Shown here in pieces: positions 24,809 through 31,748 of a DNA stretch of 44,294 nt. A program made the translations under genes and the position numbers. The DNA is from a virus. Under the pieces are notes generated by a model. It saw nothing but the letters and a program-made list of their open reading frames with translations. It was not told the origin of the DNA and made no database searches. The DNA lies in IMG/VR virus record IMGVR_UViG_3300044608_001275, positions 1-44,294 of that record. One strand, given 5' to 3'. How positions within the stretch are numbered: position 1 is the first letter of the stretch; every line of letters begins with the position of its first letter.

Positions 24809-25887
24809 CCACACCGGAGTTCATCGTCGGCAACGGCGACTGGAACCAGAACATCAACGAGACGCTACTGACGCAGCTGACCGGTGCGGCCCCCACCCCG
24901 GATCAGCCGATCCGGCAGATTGAGCGCCACCTCATGCGGATGCCGCTAGAGGCCCTACAGGTGTTCCTACCGTTCATCCCCGGAGCTAGGTCTGCAGACT
25001 TCTCCACCCAGCAGGGCGCGGTCGAGACGATCATGGGCACCGTCGTCGAAAACCCGCTGAACCAGGGTGTGCAGGACGCCGTCGAGGACCTGCTCGACAG
25101 GCTCTACCAGATCATCAACAACCTGCGCAACGGCTGGTTGGGTTACGAGATCGGCAGCGAGGTCTGGGATCCCTTCGATGTCCACGTCACCGCCGACGAG
25201 ATGCGCAAGGCATTCGCCTCGCTGCAGCTGCAATTGCAGGAGCTGGCGGCGTCCGGCACGGGCACGACCGAGAACTTTGGGACCTACCCCAATGGCGCGG
25301 TTGGCCCGAAGTGGGCCACCTGGCACAAGGGGCTGGCCACAGAGACGATTGCCATCAACAACGGCAGCATGTACCTGCTGCAGTTCCCGCTGGTGTTGCT
25401 CAACCGGCAAGGCTGGGCGCGCTACAAGGAGCGCCAGGCCGGCAGCGACTACCACCGCGTCGGAGCGGTCTTCTCATCCCAGCCGGTTTCGTCCATTTTC
25501 GGCGGCACGTCCTACAACTACCTGCTGGCTCGGGTCTCCCCGAACTTCGACACCCCTGACACCTCGGCGTACACCTGGGGCAAGATCGGCGCCAACCAGT
25601 GCGTGATCGGCTGCACCACCAACGGCGGCACCGAGACCACATTCGCGACCAACGACAAGTTCAAATTCGCGCCGGGCTCCTCCTACTGGCTGGAGGCCGG
25701 GGACAAGCCCAATCTGGACCCGTATACGTTCCGGCTCTACCAGGACTCGCAGGTCATACTGACCGGAGTCGACACCAACAAGAAGTCCTTCGTGGGCAAC
25801 AACTTCCGCTACTGCGGACTGGGCTTTGACAACCCGACATTGCAGAGCGCGCGGGTGTCGTCCTTCGCGATGCTCGACAGCAAGTAA
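24805..25887 (+). CDS. Minor tail protein with C-terminal jelly-roll-like domain
   Basis: The 360-residue protein has a helical N-terminal half (FIVGNGDWNQNINETLLTQL; DAVEDLLDRLYQIINNLRNG). A beta-rich C-terminal domain follows, near residues 150-360 (NGAVGPKWATWHKGLATETI; LLARVSPNFDTPDTSAYTWG; KNFRYCGLGF-like end). This architecture is common for tail-tip proteins of actinophages that carry receptor-binding or carbohydrate-binding modules. The C-terminal domain is the best candidate for host contact in this module. Inferred from architecture. Confidence 0.75.
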   Translation: MTTPEFIVGNGDWNQNINETLLTQLTGAAPTPDQPIRQIERHLMRMPLEALQVFLPFIPGARSADFSTQQGAVETIMGTVVENPLNQGVQDAVEDLLDRLYQIINNLRNGWLGYEIGSEVWDPFDVHVTADEMRKAFASLQLQLQELAASGTGTTENFGTYPNGAVGPKWATWHKGLATETIAINNGSMYLLQFPLVLLNRQGWARYKERQAGSDYHRVGAVFSSQPVSSIFGGTSYNYLLARVSPNFDTPDTSAYTWGKIGANQCVIGCTTNGGTETTFATNDKFKFAPGSSYWLEAGDKPNLDPYTFRLYQDSQVILTGVDTNKKSFVGNNFRYCGLGFDNPTLQSARVSSFAMLDSK

Positions 25888-25896
25888 GGAGACGCA

Positions 25897-26166
25897 GTGG
25901 CTGAAGAGGGAATCGTGCGGGCTGTGGCAACACAGCTCGCCGACATCGACGAGACCGTAGTCCGCAAGGTTCTCACCGCGTGGGCGCGGGTCACCGGGGG
26001 AGACCCCGTGGGAACGGTGCTGGAGGATCCGGCCACCGGCAGCATCGCTGTCAGGGTGTCCTTGTACGGCGAGCTGCTCTGGCACATCACCGGCCTGGAG
26101 GGGTCGACCAACAACGACCAGGCGCCCACGCTGCCCGGCTGGACGGTCCTCAAGGCCGCCTCGTGA
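25897..26166 (+). CDS. Small minor tail-region protein
   Basis: The 89-residue protein has an N-terminal helical half (AVATQLADIDETVVRKVLTA) and a strand-rich half (SIAVRVSLYGELLWHITGLE). AGGAGA lies about eight bases before the GTG. It has no signal or membrane segment. It lies at the end of the tail-tip genes and probably belongs to them. No family recognised with certainty. Confidence 0.65.
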   Translation: MAEEGIVRAVATQLADIDETVVRKVLTAWARVTGGDPVGTVLEDPATGSIAVRVSLYGELLWHITGLEGSTNNDQAPTLPGWTVLKAAS

Positions 26167-26324
26167 TCACCTCGGAGCAACTCGCCGCGGCCGGGCTTCG
26201 GCTGTGCGGGTGCCGCGAGGTGATGCCCCTGGCCCTCTACACCCCGGATGGCAAGCGCGAAGATGTCCGCGAGGGCGAGTGCCGCCTGTGCCACGGCACC
26301 TTCACCCAGCGGAAGCCGAGCTGA
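26163..26324 (+). CDS. Small zinc-ribbon-like protein
   Basis: The 53-residue protein has CGC near residue 15 and CRLC near 41, enough for a small zinc ribbon (RLCGCREVMPLAL ... GECRLCHGTFTQRK). It overlaps its neighbours by four bases at one end and one base at the other. It lies at the end of the late operon. Function unknown. Confidence 0.6.
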   Translation: MITSEQLAAAGLRLCGCREVMPLALYTPDGKREDVREGECRLCHGTFTQRKPS

Positions 26325-26641
26325 TGGACGACCGGGATTTCATAGATCTGCTCTACCAGCAGTGGTGCAAGACCACCGGCGCCGAGAAGACCTTCTGGCG
26401 GCCCATGGAGACCCTCAATGGCTGGGACATCGTCGCCGTCGACTCCGACGACAACCGCACCCTGGTGGCCACTGTGCCCAACGAGGCCGACGCGGACTTC
26501 ATCTGTGGACTGCACGGCTGCATGGGAGATCTCGTGCGCCGGCTCCACGATGCCCTCGACGAGGCCGACCGGGCCGACCGCGACCGCGACGAACGTGAGG
26601 TCCGCATCGCGCAACTGGAACTGGAGCTTCAGAAGACATAG
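26324..26641 (+). CDS. Hypothetical protein with C-terminal coiled coil, last late gene
   Basis: The 105-residue acidic protein has an N-terminal globular part (FIDLLYQQWCKTTGAEKTFW; WDIVAVDSDDNRTLVATVPN). Its C-terminal helix is rich in Asp and Arg with heptad character (DALDEADRADRDRDEREVRI). It is the last gene before the strong terminator. Function unknown. Confidence 0.65.
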   Translation: MDDRDFIDLLYQQWCKTTGAEKTFWRPMETLNGWDIVAVDSDDNRTLVATVPNEADADFICGLHGCMGDLVRRLHDALDEADRADRDRDEREVRIAQLELELQKT

Positions 26642-26660
26642 GCCCGGCACACAATGCCGC

Positions 26661-26706
26661 AAGCGCCCCACCGACTCGAAACATGAGTCGGTGGGGCGCT
26701 TTTTTG
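26661..26706 (+). terminator. Strong intrinsic terminator of the late operon
   Basis: A perfect 17-bp stem (AAGCGCCCCACCGACTC at 26661-26677 with its complement at 26685-26701) has a 7-nt loop and runs into a T-tract at 26700-26705. It lies 20 bases after the last late gene. It separates the virion genes from the tRNA-Lys and integrase region. Confidence 0.93.
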
Positions 26707-26708
26707 CG

Positions 26709-26781
26709 TGCCCCCGCGGGGTTTCGATCCCCGTGCCCGCGGATTAAAAGTCCGCTGCTCTTCCGATTGAGCTACAGGGGC
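26709..26781 (-). tRNA. tRNA-Lys(TTT), probable attP core
   Basis: Read on the minus strand, this is a complete 73-nt tRNA without CCA. The acceptor stem is GCCCCTG/CGGGGGC, with a D arm, the anticodon arm GCGGA-CTTTTAA-TCCGC (anticodon TTT) and the T arm CGGGG-ATCGAAA-CCCCG. It lies just past the 3' end of the integrase gene, where the attP of tRNA-integrating phages is found. Most attP cores hold only the 3' part of a tRNA, so an entire tRNA is unusual. It may serve both as attachment site and as a working gene. If this is an integrated prophage instead, it would be one att end. Confidence 0.85.
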
Positions 26782-26794
26782 GTCGACAGCATAG

Positions 26795-27628
26795 TTACGC
26801 AGCCCGGAATGGGTCCAGCTTTCCGACAGCTTGGGTTCTCCGGGCGTCCGGGACCTGGGTGTAGCACTGCGTGGTCTGGATCGAGGTGTGCCGCAGCAGC
26901 TCCTGAACGGTGCGCAGGTCCGCGCCGTCGGAGAGAAGCGCGGTGGCATACCAGTGCCGGAGGCTGTGCGGGGTGCCGACGACCCGGCCGCGGCGCATGG
27001 CCTGGCCGATGACATCGGAGACGGACTTGCCGTGTAGATGCTCACCCGGTCTGCGACTGTTGCCGGGGAACCACCAGCCCCGCTCGGGCATGGTTGAGGC
27101 CACGTCGATGATCAGCGGGTGCAGCGGTATCCACGCCCGTTTGGCGCCCTTGCCGATGACGAAGATCCTCCCCTGTGCGAGGTCGATGTCTTCGCCTCGC
27201 ACCTTGGCGATCTCCCCTACCCGCATCCCGGCCAGCGCGGCGAGCAGCACCATGACGCGGGTGCGGTGATGCATCCGCATCGTCAGCAGTGTCTTGAGGC
27301 CGTCGTCGGCGACGGGCCGCGGTGAGCGCTCCGGCCGGCGCGGGGAGGACAGCTTCCGCATCGGGTTGTCTTCCCGGTGATCGGTGAGGCACAGCCATTT
27401 GTGCCAGGAGCAGAGGTAGGAGTGGTAGGTGCTTGCGGTGGACAGGGACCAGTCGGTGTGGCCGGCGGTCCAGCGCACAATGTCCATTGGTGTGGCGGTG
27501 AGCGGGTTGACCCGGGCCTCGTCAATGAACCGCTGGATGACTCTGGACCGCTCGGTGACGGTCTTCATGGATCGGCGGGCTGAAAGTTGCCAGAGGACCC
27601 ATTCCTCGATCAGTGGATGGAGCTGCAT
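26795..27628 (-). CDS. int: Tyrosine integrase (short form)
   Basis: The site-specific recombinase shows all catalytic residues: Arg in AGMRVGEIAKVRGED, Lys in VIGKGAKRAWIPL, HxxR in PHSLRHWYATAL, His in ELLRHTSIQTTQ and the nucleophile Tyr in CYTQVPDARR. Residues 1-100 are a core-binding SAM-like domain. The ATG at 27628 follows GGGAG and gives 277 residues, with no arm-binding domain in front. An in-frame ATG at 27706 would add 26 residues. A small upstream gene (27745-27894) looks like the missing arm-binding domain. The adjacent tRNA-Lys is the expected attachment site. Confidence 0.88.
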   Translation of the reverse strand: MQLHPLIEEWVLWQLSARRSMKTVTERSRVIQRFIDEARVNPLTATPMDIVRWTAGHTDWSLSTASTYHSYLCSWHKWLCLTDHREDNPMRKLSSPRRPERSPRPVADDGLKTLLTMRMHHRTRVMVLLAALAGMRVGEIAKVRGEDIDLAQGRIFVIGKGAKRAWIPLHPLIIDVASTMPERGWWFPGNSRRPGEHLHGKSVSDVIGQAMRRGRVVGTPHSLRHWYATALLSDGADLRTVQELLRHTSIQTTQCYTQVPDARRTQAVGKLDPFRAA

Positions 27629-27744
27629 GCTGAACTCCCGTTGTCGACGATTCCCCGTCCACGCGGATTTCAGCACGGCATTCCCCGGCTGTGCTTGCGA
27701 ACTCATTGTTTCGTAATCCCCCGGTGCAGAACTGTGACGTGCAG

Positions 27745-27894
27745 TTAGTCGGTTTTCGGCGTGACTGATTTGATCCACGCCTGCGCGGCGGTCCGGCTGT
27801 CGTGCGGGGTTTCCAGGCGGACGTATTTGCGGCCGGTTTCCCACTGCCACACCCACCACCGGGCGCCGTTTTTGCGGATCATGAACTCGCTCAT
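27745..27894 (-). CDS. Small AP2/arm-binding-like protein upstream of integrase
   Basis: This 49-residue frame reads MIRKNGARWWVWQWETGRKY followed by VRLETPHDSRTAAQAWIKS. That is the three-strand-plus-helix pattern of the AP2-like arm-type DNA-binding domain usually fused to the N-terminus of tyrosine integrases. Its ATG overlaps the repressor stop (ATGA), so the two are coupled, and the integrase follows 116 bases later. It may act in trans as the arm-binding subunit, or as an excisionase or directionality factor. The fold is an inference from pattern. Confidence 0.6.
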   Translation of the reverse strand: MSEFMIRKNGARWWVWQWETGRKYVRLETPHDSRTAAQAWIKSVTPKTD

Positions 27895-28250
27895 GCCACG
27901 GCCAATGTTCGGATCTGATAATCCATAGACCCGAGCTTCTTCCTCCGCGGGGCTATTTTCTTCACCCCACTCGGAGGGTGAGGCGGCTCCGGCAGTGGCG
28001 AAAGTTTCGGCTCGTGGCCGCCGACGAGGTAGTCGGCTCGGATCCTGACAGTGTGCTCAATGGTGTCGAGGTCGGCCACGTCGATGGGCGTCTCCCCCGA
28101 CAGTCGGCGGTACAGGTAGCCCCGGTCCCAGCCGACTCTCTCGGCGAACTCTGTCTTGGTCATGCGTATTTCTGCGAGCAGCCCCCGTAGGCGTCTCGCG
28201 ACGGCGGCTTGGAGTGTTTCCTCGGCGCCGAAATCGTGAATTGTAGCCAT
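27891..28250 (-). CDS. HTH repressor (immunity cassette next to integrase)
   Basis: The 119-residue protein has a helix-turn-helix near residues 15-65 (AVARRLRGLLAEIRMTKTEF; AERVGWDRGYLYRRLSGETP) and a basic Pro-rich C-terminus (HPPSGVKKIAPRRKK). It is transcribed away from a Cro-like gene across a 116-bp divergent region, the standard plan of the integrase-repressor-Cro cassette of many actinophages. It probably represses the rightward early promoter. The start ATG would be close to the 5' end of its transcript (leaderless). Confidence 0.8.
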   Translation of the reverse strand: MATIHDFGAEETLQAAVARRLRGLLAEIRMTKTEFAERVGWDRGYLYRRLSGETPIDVADLDTIEHTVRIRADYLVGGHEPKLSPLPEPPHPPSGVKKIAPRRKKLGSMDYQIRTLAVA

Positions 28251-28366
28251 ACGGTCCAGTTTGCACGCTAGGCGTTACAAGCGCAAGTGTGGGCAGATCA
28301 AGTGAAATGCCGACACGCCCCTAGGCGGCTTGCATGGTGTTCGCTCAGCGTGTATTTGTTGTACCC
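28251..28366. promoter_or_regulatory. Divergent repressor/Cro promoter-operator region
   Basis: Rightward, TTGCAT (28330-28335) and TATTTG (28353-28358) are 17 bases apart and eight bases before the Cro-like ATG. Leftward, TTGCGC and CAAACT, also 17 apart, end seven bases before the repressor ATG. Both would make nearly leaderless messages, common in mycobacteria. CTAGGCG occurs twice (near 28268 and 28320), with TTGC nearby in both cases, and is a candidate operator. The promoter boxes are weak matches and judged by eye. Confidence 0.5.
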
Positions 28367-28579
28367 ATGACACAAGCGTCCGTAGCAGCGAACGTTCGCG
28401 CAGAGCTAGCCCGAAAACGAATCACGCAGATGGAAGTGGCTGCCTGCCTTGGGGTTAGCCGCCAGAACGTAGCGCAACGGCTCAATGGCCGCGTCGACTT
28501 CCGGGTCAGTGAACTCGTCGCCATCGCCAGCCTCCTCGACATCCCCGCCGCGGCCCTTCTCGCCGAGGCGGCCGCATGA
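28367..28579 (+). CDS. Cro-like HTH protein
   Basis: The 70-residue protein is a single HTH_XRE domain (NVRAELARKRITQMEVAACL; GVSRQNVAQRLNGRVDFRVS; ELVAIASLLDIPAAALL). It is the first gene of the rightward early operon, divergent from the repressor, as for Cro or a lytic switch protein. The ATG at 28367 is preferred because it sits just after the predicted promoter; a GTG at 28334 would add 11 residues. The next gene overlaps its stop. Confidence 0.82.
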   Translation: MTQASVAANVRAELARKRITQMEVAACLGVSRQNVAQRLNGRVDFRVSELVAIASLLDIPAAALLAEAAA

Positions 28580-29265
28580 GCGGCGAGCTGGTCCGCGTAT
28601 CCGTTCCCGGTGCAGACGACCTCATGGCCATGCAGTCCGACGGGATCTGGGTCGCGCTCAAGCCGATGTGCGAGACGCTTGGAATCAGCTTCCCCGCCCA
28701 ACTCCGCAAGCTTCAAGGCAGGTCATGGGCGGGTGTAGCCCAGAAAGCAACACCTTCAGCGGGCGGCGTTCAAATGACCACGGTGGTCACTTCGCAGACC
28801 GTTCCACTGTGGCTCGCCACCATTGACGAGAACCGCGTGGCCCCGGAGGCCCGTGCCAAGCTGATCGCCTACCAGCGCGAAGCCGCCGATGCCCTAGACG
28901 CCTACTTCAACCAGCGGACCGTCACGGCCCCGGCGGTCAACCAGTTCGACGCCCTGCGGGCCATGATCGACCAACTTGAGGCCGCGCAACGCGACGCCGC
29001 TGAAGCCAAGTCACTGGCTCGGCTCAACGAGGCCCGCCTGGACTCCATTGAGGGCAACCACGGTTGGCTCACCGCCCTCGGTTACGCGCGGAACAACGGT
29101 CACCCCACATACGAGAAGTTCCTCGCCAGGTTTAGCCGCTGCGCCGGCATGATTGCCCGCTCGCATGACATTGAGCCGAACAAAGTTCACCACCCGCACT
29201 TCGGCACGGTCAACAGCTACCCGACGTGGGTGTGGGATCTCGCCGCCGAGGGATTCGGCGCGTGA
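28576..29265 (+). CDS. Antirepressor-like protein (P22 Ant N-terminal type)
   Basis: The 229-residue protein has an N-terminal domain like phage antirepressors (VSVPGADDLMAMQSDGIWVA; LKPMCETLGISFPAQLRKLQ; TVPLWLATIDENRVAPEARA; KLIAYQREAADALDAYF). A coiled coil follows near residues 120-155, then a C-terminal DNA-binding-like part with WLTALGYARNNGHPTYEKFL. Such proteins bind repressors or DNA to promote lytic growth. It lies second in the early operon, four bases into the Cro-like gene end. Confidence 0.8.
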   Translation: MSGELVRVSVPGADDLMAMQSDGIWVALKPMCETLGISFPAQLRKLQGRSWAGVAQKATPSAGGVQMTTVVTSQTVPLWLATIDENRVAPEARAKLIAYQREAADALDAYFNQRTVTAPAVNQFDALRAMIDQLEAAQRDAAEAKSLARLNEARLDSIEGNHGWLTALGYARNNGHPTYEKFLARFSRCAGMIARSHDIEPNKVHHPHFGTVNSYPTWVWDLAAEGFGA

Positions 29266-29546
29266 GGCTCCTGCCCGGCTGGATCAGCCAGATCCACGAC
29301 GCCGTGTTTGGCGGCGACGACTCAGACCCCTCTGACGCCGCACCCATGAGGCCCGCCACCGCGGGTGCGGCGCCGGACGGCGCGACCATCCCCCCCGTCG
29401 CGCCGTCCGGCATTCACCCACAGGAGACCACGGTCTTCGGCGTCCTCGCCGACACCCTCCACCGCATGCAGGTCTCCGACTGGGTGGTCATCGCCACCGT
29501 GCTGGAGACCGAGCTGGCCCACCACTTCGACTTCCAGCCCAAGTAA
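29262..29546 (+). CDS. Hypothetical early protein
   Basis: The 94-residue protein has a low-complexity Pro-Ala-Asp middle and a C-terminal helix (TTVFGVLADTLHRMQVSDWV; VIATVLETELAHHFDF). The C-terminal part could be a small protein-binding module. It is coupled to the antirepressor gene by a GTGA overlap and followed by a hairpin. Function unknown. Confidence 0.6.
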   Translation: MRLLPGWISQIHDAVFGGDDSDPSDAAPMRPATAGAAPDGATIPPVAPSGIHPQETTVFGVLADTLHRMQVSDWVVIATVLETELAHHFDFQPK

Positions 29547-29552
29547 GAGAAC

Positions 29553-29583
29553 GGCCCCGGCCTGCGCGAACAGGACCGGGGCC
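29553..29583 (+). other. GC-rich hairpin in the early operon
   Basis: GGCCCCGG-CCTG (29553-29564) pairs with CAGG-a-CCGGGGCC (29571-29583), with one bulged A and a CGCGAA loop. There is no T-run. It lies between two early genes and may act as a pause or processing site. Confidence 0.55.
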
Positions 29584-29606
29584 AACGACAGAAGAGAGGA
29601 ACACCC

Positions 29607-29834
29607 TTGTCAACATCCAATCATACCGCCGCCGAGGTGGTGATCGAGCTTGAACGCTTGGCCGAGGAGGCCAAGCTCGACGTGGACATCGAGACCGACC
29701 GCGAGACCCGGCTGATACTGCGCGGGGTCCAGCTCGGCCTGAGCCGCGCGGCCCGCCACGTCGCCGCGATGCGGTACAGCACCCCCCGCCACGTCTCCTC
29801 AATGGATGACACACTCCCGAGGCACTCCGCATGA
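29607..29834 (+). CDS. Small helical early protein
   Basis: The 75-residue protein (AAEVVIELERLAEEAKLDVD; TRLILRGVQLGLSRAARHVA) is mostly helical and amphipathic. The start is TTG with a good AGAGAGGA (29592-29599) about eight bases upstream. Its stop overlaps the ATG of a secreted protein gene. Function unknown. Confidence 0.62.
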   Translation: MSTSNHTAAEVVIELERLAEEAKLDVDIETDRETRLILRGVQLGLSRAARHVAAMRYSTPRHVSSMDDTLPRHSA

Positions 29835-30142
29835 GGCCCGCCGTCATCCGGGCCTACGCCCTGGGCATCATCACCGGCAGCTTCATCACCGCCGGCGCCA
29901 TCCTCGCCGCACCGGCCAAGGCAGACGTGGCCACCGACTACGCCTCCCTCTATGGCATGGCGGTCTGCAGCACCCTCGATGACTTCCCCTCGGCCGATGG
30001 GCTGACCGGGATTGGCCTGTCCATCATGGACGACGGCCTGAGCGCCCGCCAGGCGGGCAAGGTCGTTGCCCTGTCGGTCGCGGTGCTGTGCCCGCGGCAC
30101 GCCGGCCTGGTCGACGCCTACACGGCGGTGACGGTCGCGTGA
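29831..30142 (+). CDS. Second secreted DUF732-like protein
   Basis: The 103-residue protein has a signal peptide (AVIRAYALGIITGSFITAGA then ILAAPAKADV, probable cleavage after KAD). Two Cys in the mature part (GMAVCSTLDD and VAVLCPRHAG) are spaced as in DUF732. It is related in layout to the protein at 12698 but not close in sequence. Here it sits in the early or lysogeny-proximal region beside membrane protein genes, so a change to the host envelope (for example superinfection exclusion) is a reasonable guess. Confidence 0.65.
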   Translation: MRPAVIRAYALGIITGSFITAGAILAAPAKADVATDYASLYGMAVCSTLDDFPSADGLTGIGLSIMDDGLSARQAGKVVALSVAVLCPRHAGLVDAYTAVTVA

Positions 30143-30261
30143 AGCTGCTCAACGCCTTCGGCGCCGCTCTGGCGTTCCTCGCCGCGCTGGCGCTGCTGGC
30201 CGGCCTGGCCGTCACATCGGTGGCAGTCACCGTCTTCGTGATCCTGGGGATACTCCCGTGA
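30139..30261 (+). CDS. 40-residue single-span membrane protein
   Basis: The frame reads MKLLNAFGAALAFLAALALL and continues hydrophobic (AGLAVTSVAVTVFVILGILP), enough for one long or two short membrane helices. It overlaps the genes on both sides by four bases (GTGA). Likely part of an envelope-acting set with its neighbours. Confidence 0.6.
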   Translation: MKLLNAFGAALAFLAALALLAGLAVTSVAVTVFVILGILP

Positions 30262-30491
30262 CCCGCCTGCGCGTCGGCTTCTACCTCACCACGCTGATCG
30301 GCGTCATCTACACCGCGGCCAGCCTGTTCGACTCGCTGACCCAGGTCGGAATTGGCGTCGTCGTGGCGTGCATCGGCGTGATCGGTTCGGGTGCGGTCGA
30401 TTACATCGAGTCCGACCGGGATCTGCGCACCATCTACCGCGAGCAGGTCTGGGCGCGGCGGGACCTCATCAACGTCAAGGAAGAGCAATGA
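30258..30491 (+). CDS. Two-span membrane protein
   Basis: The 77-residue protein has two hydrophobic segments (VGFYLTTLIGVIYTAASLF and VGIGVVVACIGVIGSGAVDY). A charged cytoplasmic tail follows (RDLRTIYREQVWARRDLINV). It is coupled by overlaps to the membrane mini-protein before it and to the ssb relic after it. Superinfection exclusion is possible but unproven. Confidence 0.65.
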   Translation: MTRLRVGFYLTTLIGVIYTAASLFDSLTQVGIGVVVACIGVIGSGAVDYIESDRDLRTIYREQVWARRDLINVKEEQ

Positions 30492-30553
30492 ACGAGACCA
30501 CCATCACCATCATCGGCAACCTGACCGCGGCGATGGCCGGTGGTGTGGGGTGA
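30488..30553 (+). pseudogene. Relic of the ssb 5' end (or leader peptide)
   Basis: This 21-codon frame reads MNETTITIIGNLTAAMAGGV and then stops. TTITIIGNLTA matches the start of the intact SSB 550 bases downstream (MTQVTIIGNLVADPELRF). An HNH gene starts in the overlap of its stop. The simplest reading is that the nuclease gene inserted into the ssb start and left the first codons behind, while ssb was rebuilt with a second start. Confidence 0.6.
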
Positions 30554-31041
30554 CCACAGCTAAGCGGGTGGTTCATCCGGGAGTCAGCCCGAATCTTGCG
30601 CTAGCGGTGCGGATTACAGAGTTCTGGATGCTAGTCAACCGTGTTTCAGACGATGAGTGCTGGGAGTGGAAGGGCTATAGGGATGAGCACGGATATGGGA
30701 TGTTTCAGTTCGGTGGTCGAATGAGATTCGCTCACGATCTGGCGGTCTCGTTCCGTACCGGCGAAGAGCGTGACCCTGCCCTGGAAACCTGTCATTCCTG
30801 CCACAATCCCCCGTGCTGCAACCCAAGCCACCTGCGGTACGACACCCATAAAGCAAACGTTGCCGACATGGTTGCCGCTGGCCGCCACCGCCGAGGCGCA
30901 ACGAAGCTGAACGCAGAAGTGGCAGAGGTTATCCGGCAACGCATCGCAGCGGGAGCCAGGCAGCAAGACCTTGCTGATCAATACGGCGTCAACAACTCAA
31001 TGATTTCCATGATCAAGACGGGGAGAAGGTACGCGAAATGA
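30550..31041 (+). CDS. HNH endonuclease with C-terminal HTH
   Basis: The 163-residue protein is an HNH_3-type nuclease (RVSDDECWEWKGYRDEHGYG; FRTGEERDPALETCHSCHNP; PPCCNPSHLRYDTHKANVAD). A helix-turn-helix follows (EVIRQRIAAGARQQDLADQY, GVNNSMISMIKTGRRY). This is the standard layout of free-standing homing nucleases. It sits exactly between a relic and the intact ssb gene and overlaps both by four bases. Its less GC-rich codon use than that of its neighbours supports recent arrival. Confidence 0.85.
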   Translation: MTTAKRVVHPGVSPNLALAVRITEFWMLVNRVSDDECWEWKGYRDEHGYGMFQFGGRMRFAHDLAVSFRTGEERDPALETCHSCHNPPCCNPSHLRYDTHKANVADMVAAGRHRRGATKLNAEVAEVIRQRIAAGARQQDLADQYGVNNSMISMIKTGRRYAK

Positions 31042-31466
31042 CTCAGGTAACCATCATCGGCAACTTGGTCGCAGATCCCGAACTTCGGTTCACCCCACAG
31101 GGAAAGGCTGTTGCGAATTTCACCGTGGCCGTGTCGAAGCGGGTCAAAGACGGCAACGACTGGAAGGACGGCCCGTCGTCGTTTTACCGCTGCGCCCTGT
31201 GGGACCAGGCCGCCGAGAACATGGCCGAGTCGCTGTCGAAGGGCCAGCGCGTGATCGTGGTCGGTGAGATCACTCAGCGCAGCTTCGAGTCCAACGGCGA
31301 GAAGCGGTCGACGTTCGAGATCACGGCAACTGAGGTCGGCCCGAGCGTGAAGTGGGCGACGGTCAGCGTCACGAAGTCCGGCCAGGCCAAGCCGAAACCC
31401 GTTGCTGCCGAGGATGACCCGTGGGGCGCCGCGCCGGCGGTGGACCCGGACCGGCCACCTTTCTGA
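31038..31466 (+). CDS. ssb: Single-stranded DNA-binding protein
   Basis: The 142-residue protein has the full OB fold of bacterial SSB: VTIIGNLVADPELRFTPQGK, AVANFTVAVSKRVKDGNDWK, FYRCALWDQAAENMAESLSK and GQRVIVVGEITQRSFESNGE. It ends in the acidic tip DPDRPPF, close to the DDDIPF tail that recruits partners. It coats ssDNA in phage replication and recombination and is followed by an ERF gene. Confidence 0.95.
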   Translation: MTQVTIIGNLVADPELRFTPQGKAVANFTVAVSKRVKDGNDWKDGPSSFYRCALWDQAAENMAESLSKGQRVIVVGEITQRSFESNGEKRSTFEITATEVGPSVKWATVSVTKSGQAKPKPVAAEDDPWGAAPAVDPDRPPF

Positions 31467-31467
31467 G

Positions 31468-31602
31468 ATGCACGCATGCGAATGCGGCCACCAGCCCGCC
31501 GAGCACTACGCCGAGACTGGCCACTGCGAAGCCGACGAACAGACCCTCTGGGGTGTCGAAACCTGCAAATGCCCGCGCTACGAATTTGAGGGGGACCAGT
31601 GA
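31468..31602 (+). CDS. Cys/His-rich mini-protein
   Basis: This 44-residue frame (MHACECGHQPAEHYAETGHC; CKCPRYEFEGDQ) has five Cys and several His placed for zinc binding. It starts right after ssb and overlaps the next GTG. It is the first of three consecutive small zinc-ribbon genes. Function unknown. Confidence 0.6.
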   Translation: MHACECGHQPAEHYAETGHCEADEQTLWGVETCKCPRYEFEGDQ

Positions 31603-31748
31603 AGAACGCCTTTGACTGCACCTGTGGCCACGGTGTCACCAAGCACACCAAAAAGCCCTTCCCGGCGTTCATCCCGACGTGCGACGTGTGCCAGGACTGC
31701 GTCGGATACAGCCCGCTCTACAAGACGAGGGAGTACCTCGATGGCTGA
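31599..31748 (+). CDS. Small zinc-ribbon protein
   Basis: The 49-residue frame (MKNAFDCTCGHGVTKHTKKP; CDVCQDCVGYSPLYKTREYL) has two Cys clusters. It starts in overlap with the gene before it and extends eight bases into the gene after it. Function unknown; possibly a regulator of replication or transcription. Confidence 0.55.
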   Translation: MKNAFDCTCGHGVTKHTKKPFPAFIPTCDVCQDCVGYSPLYKTREYLDG

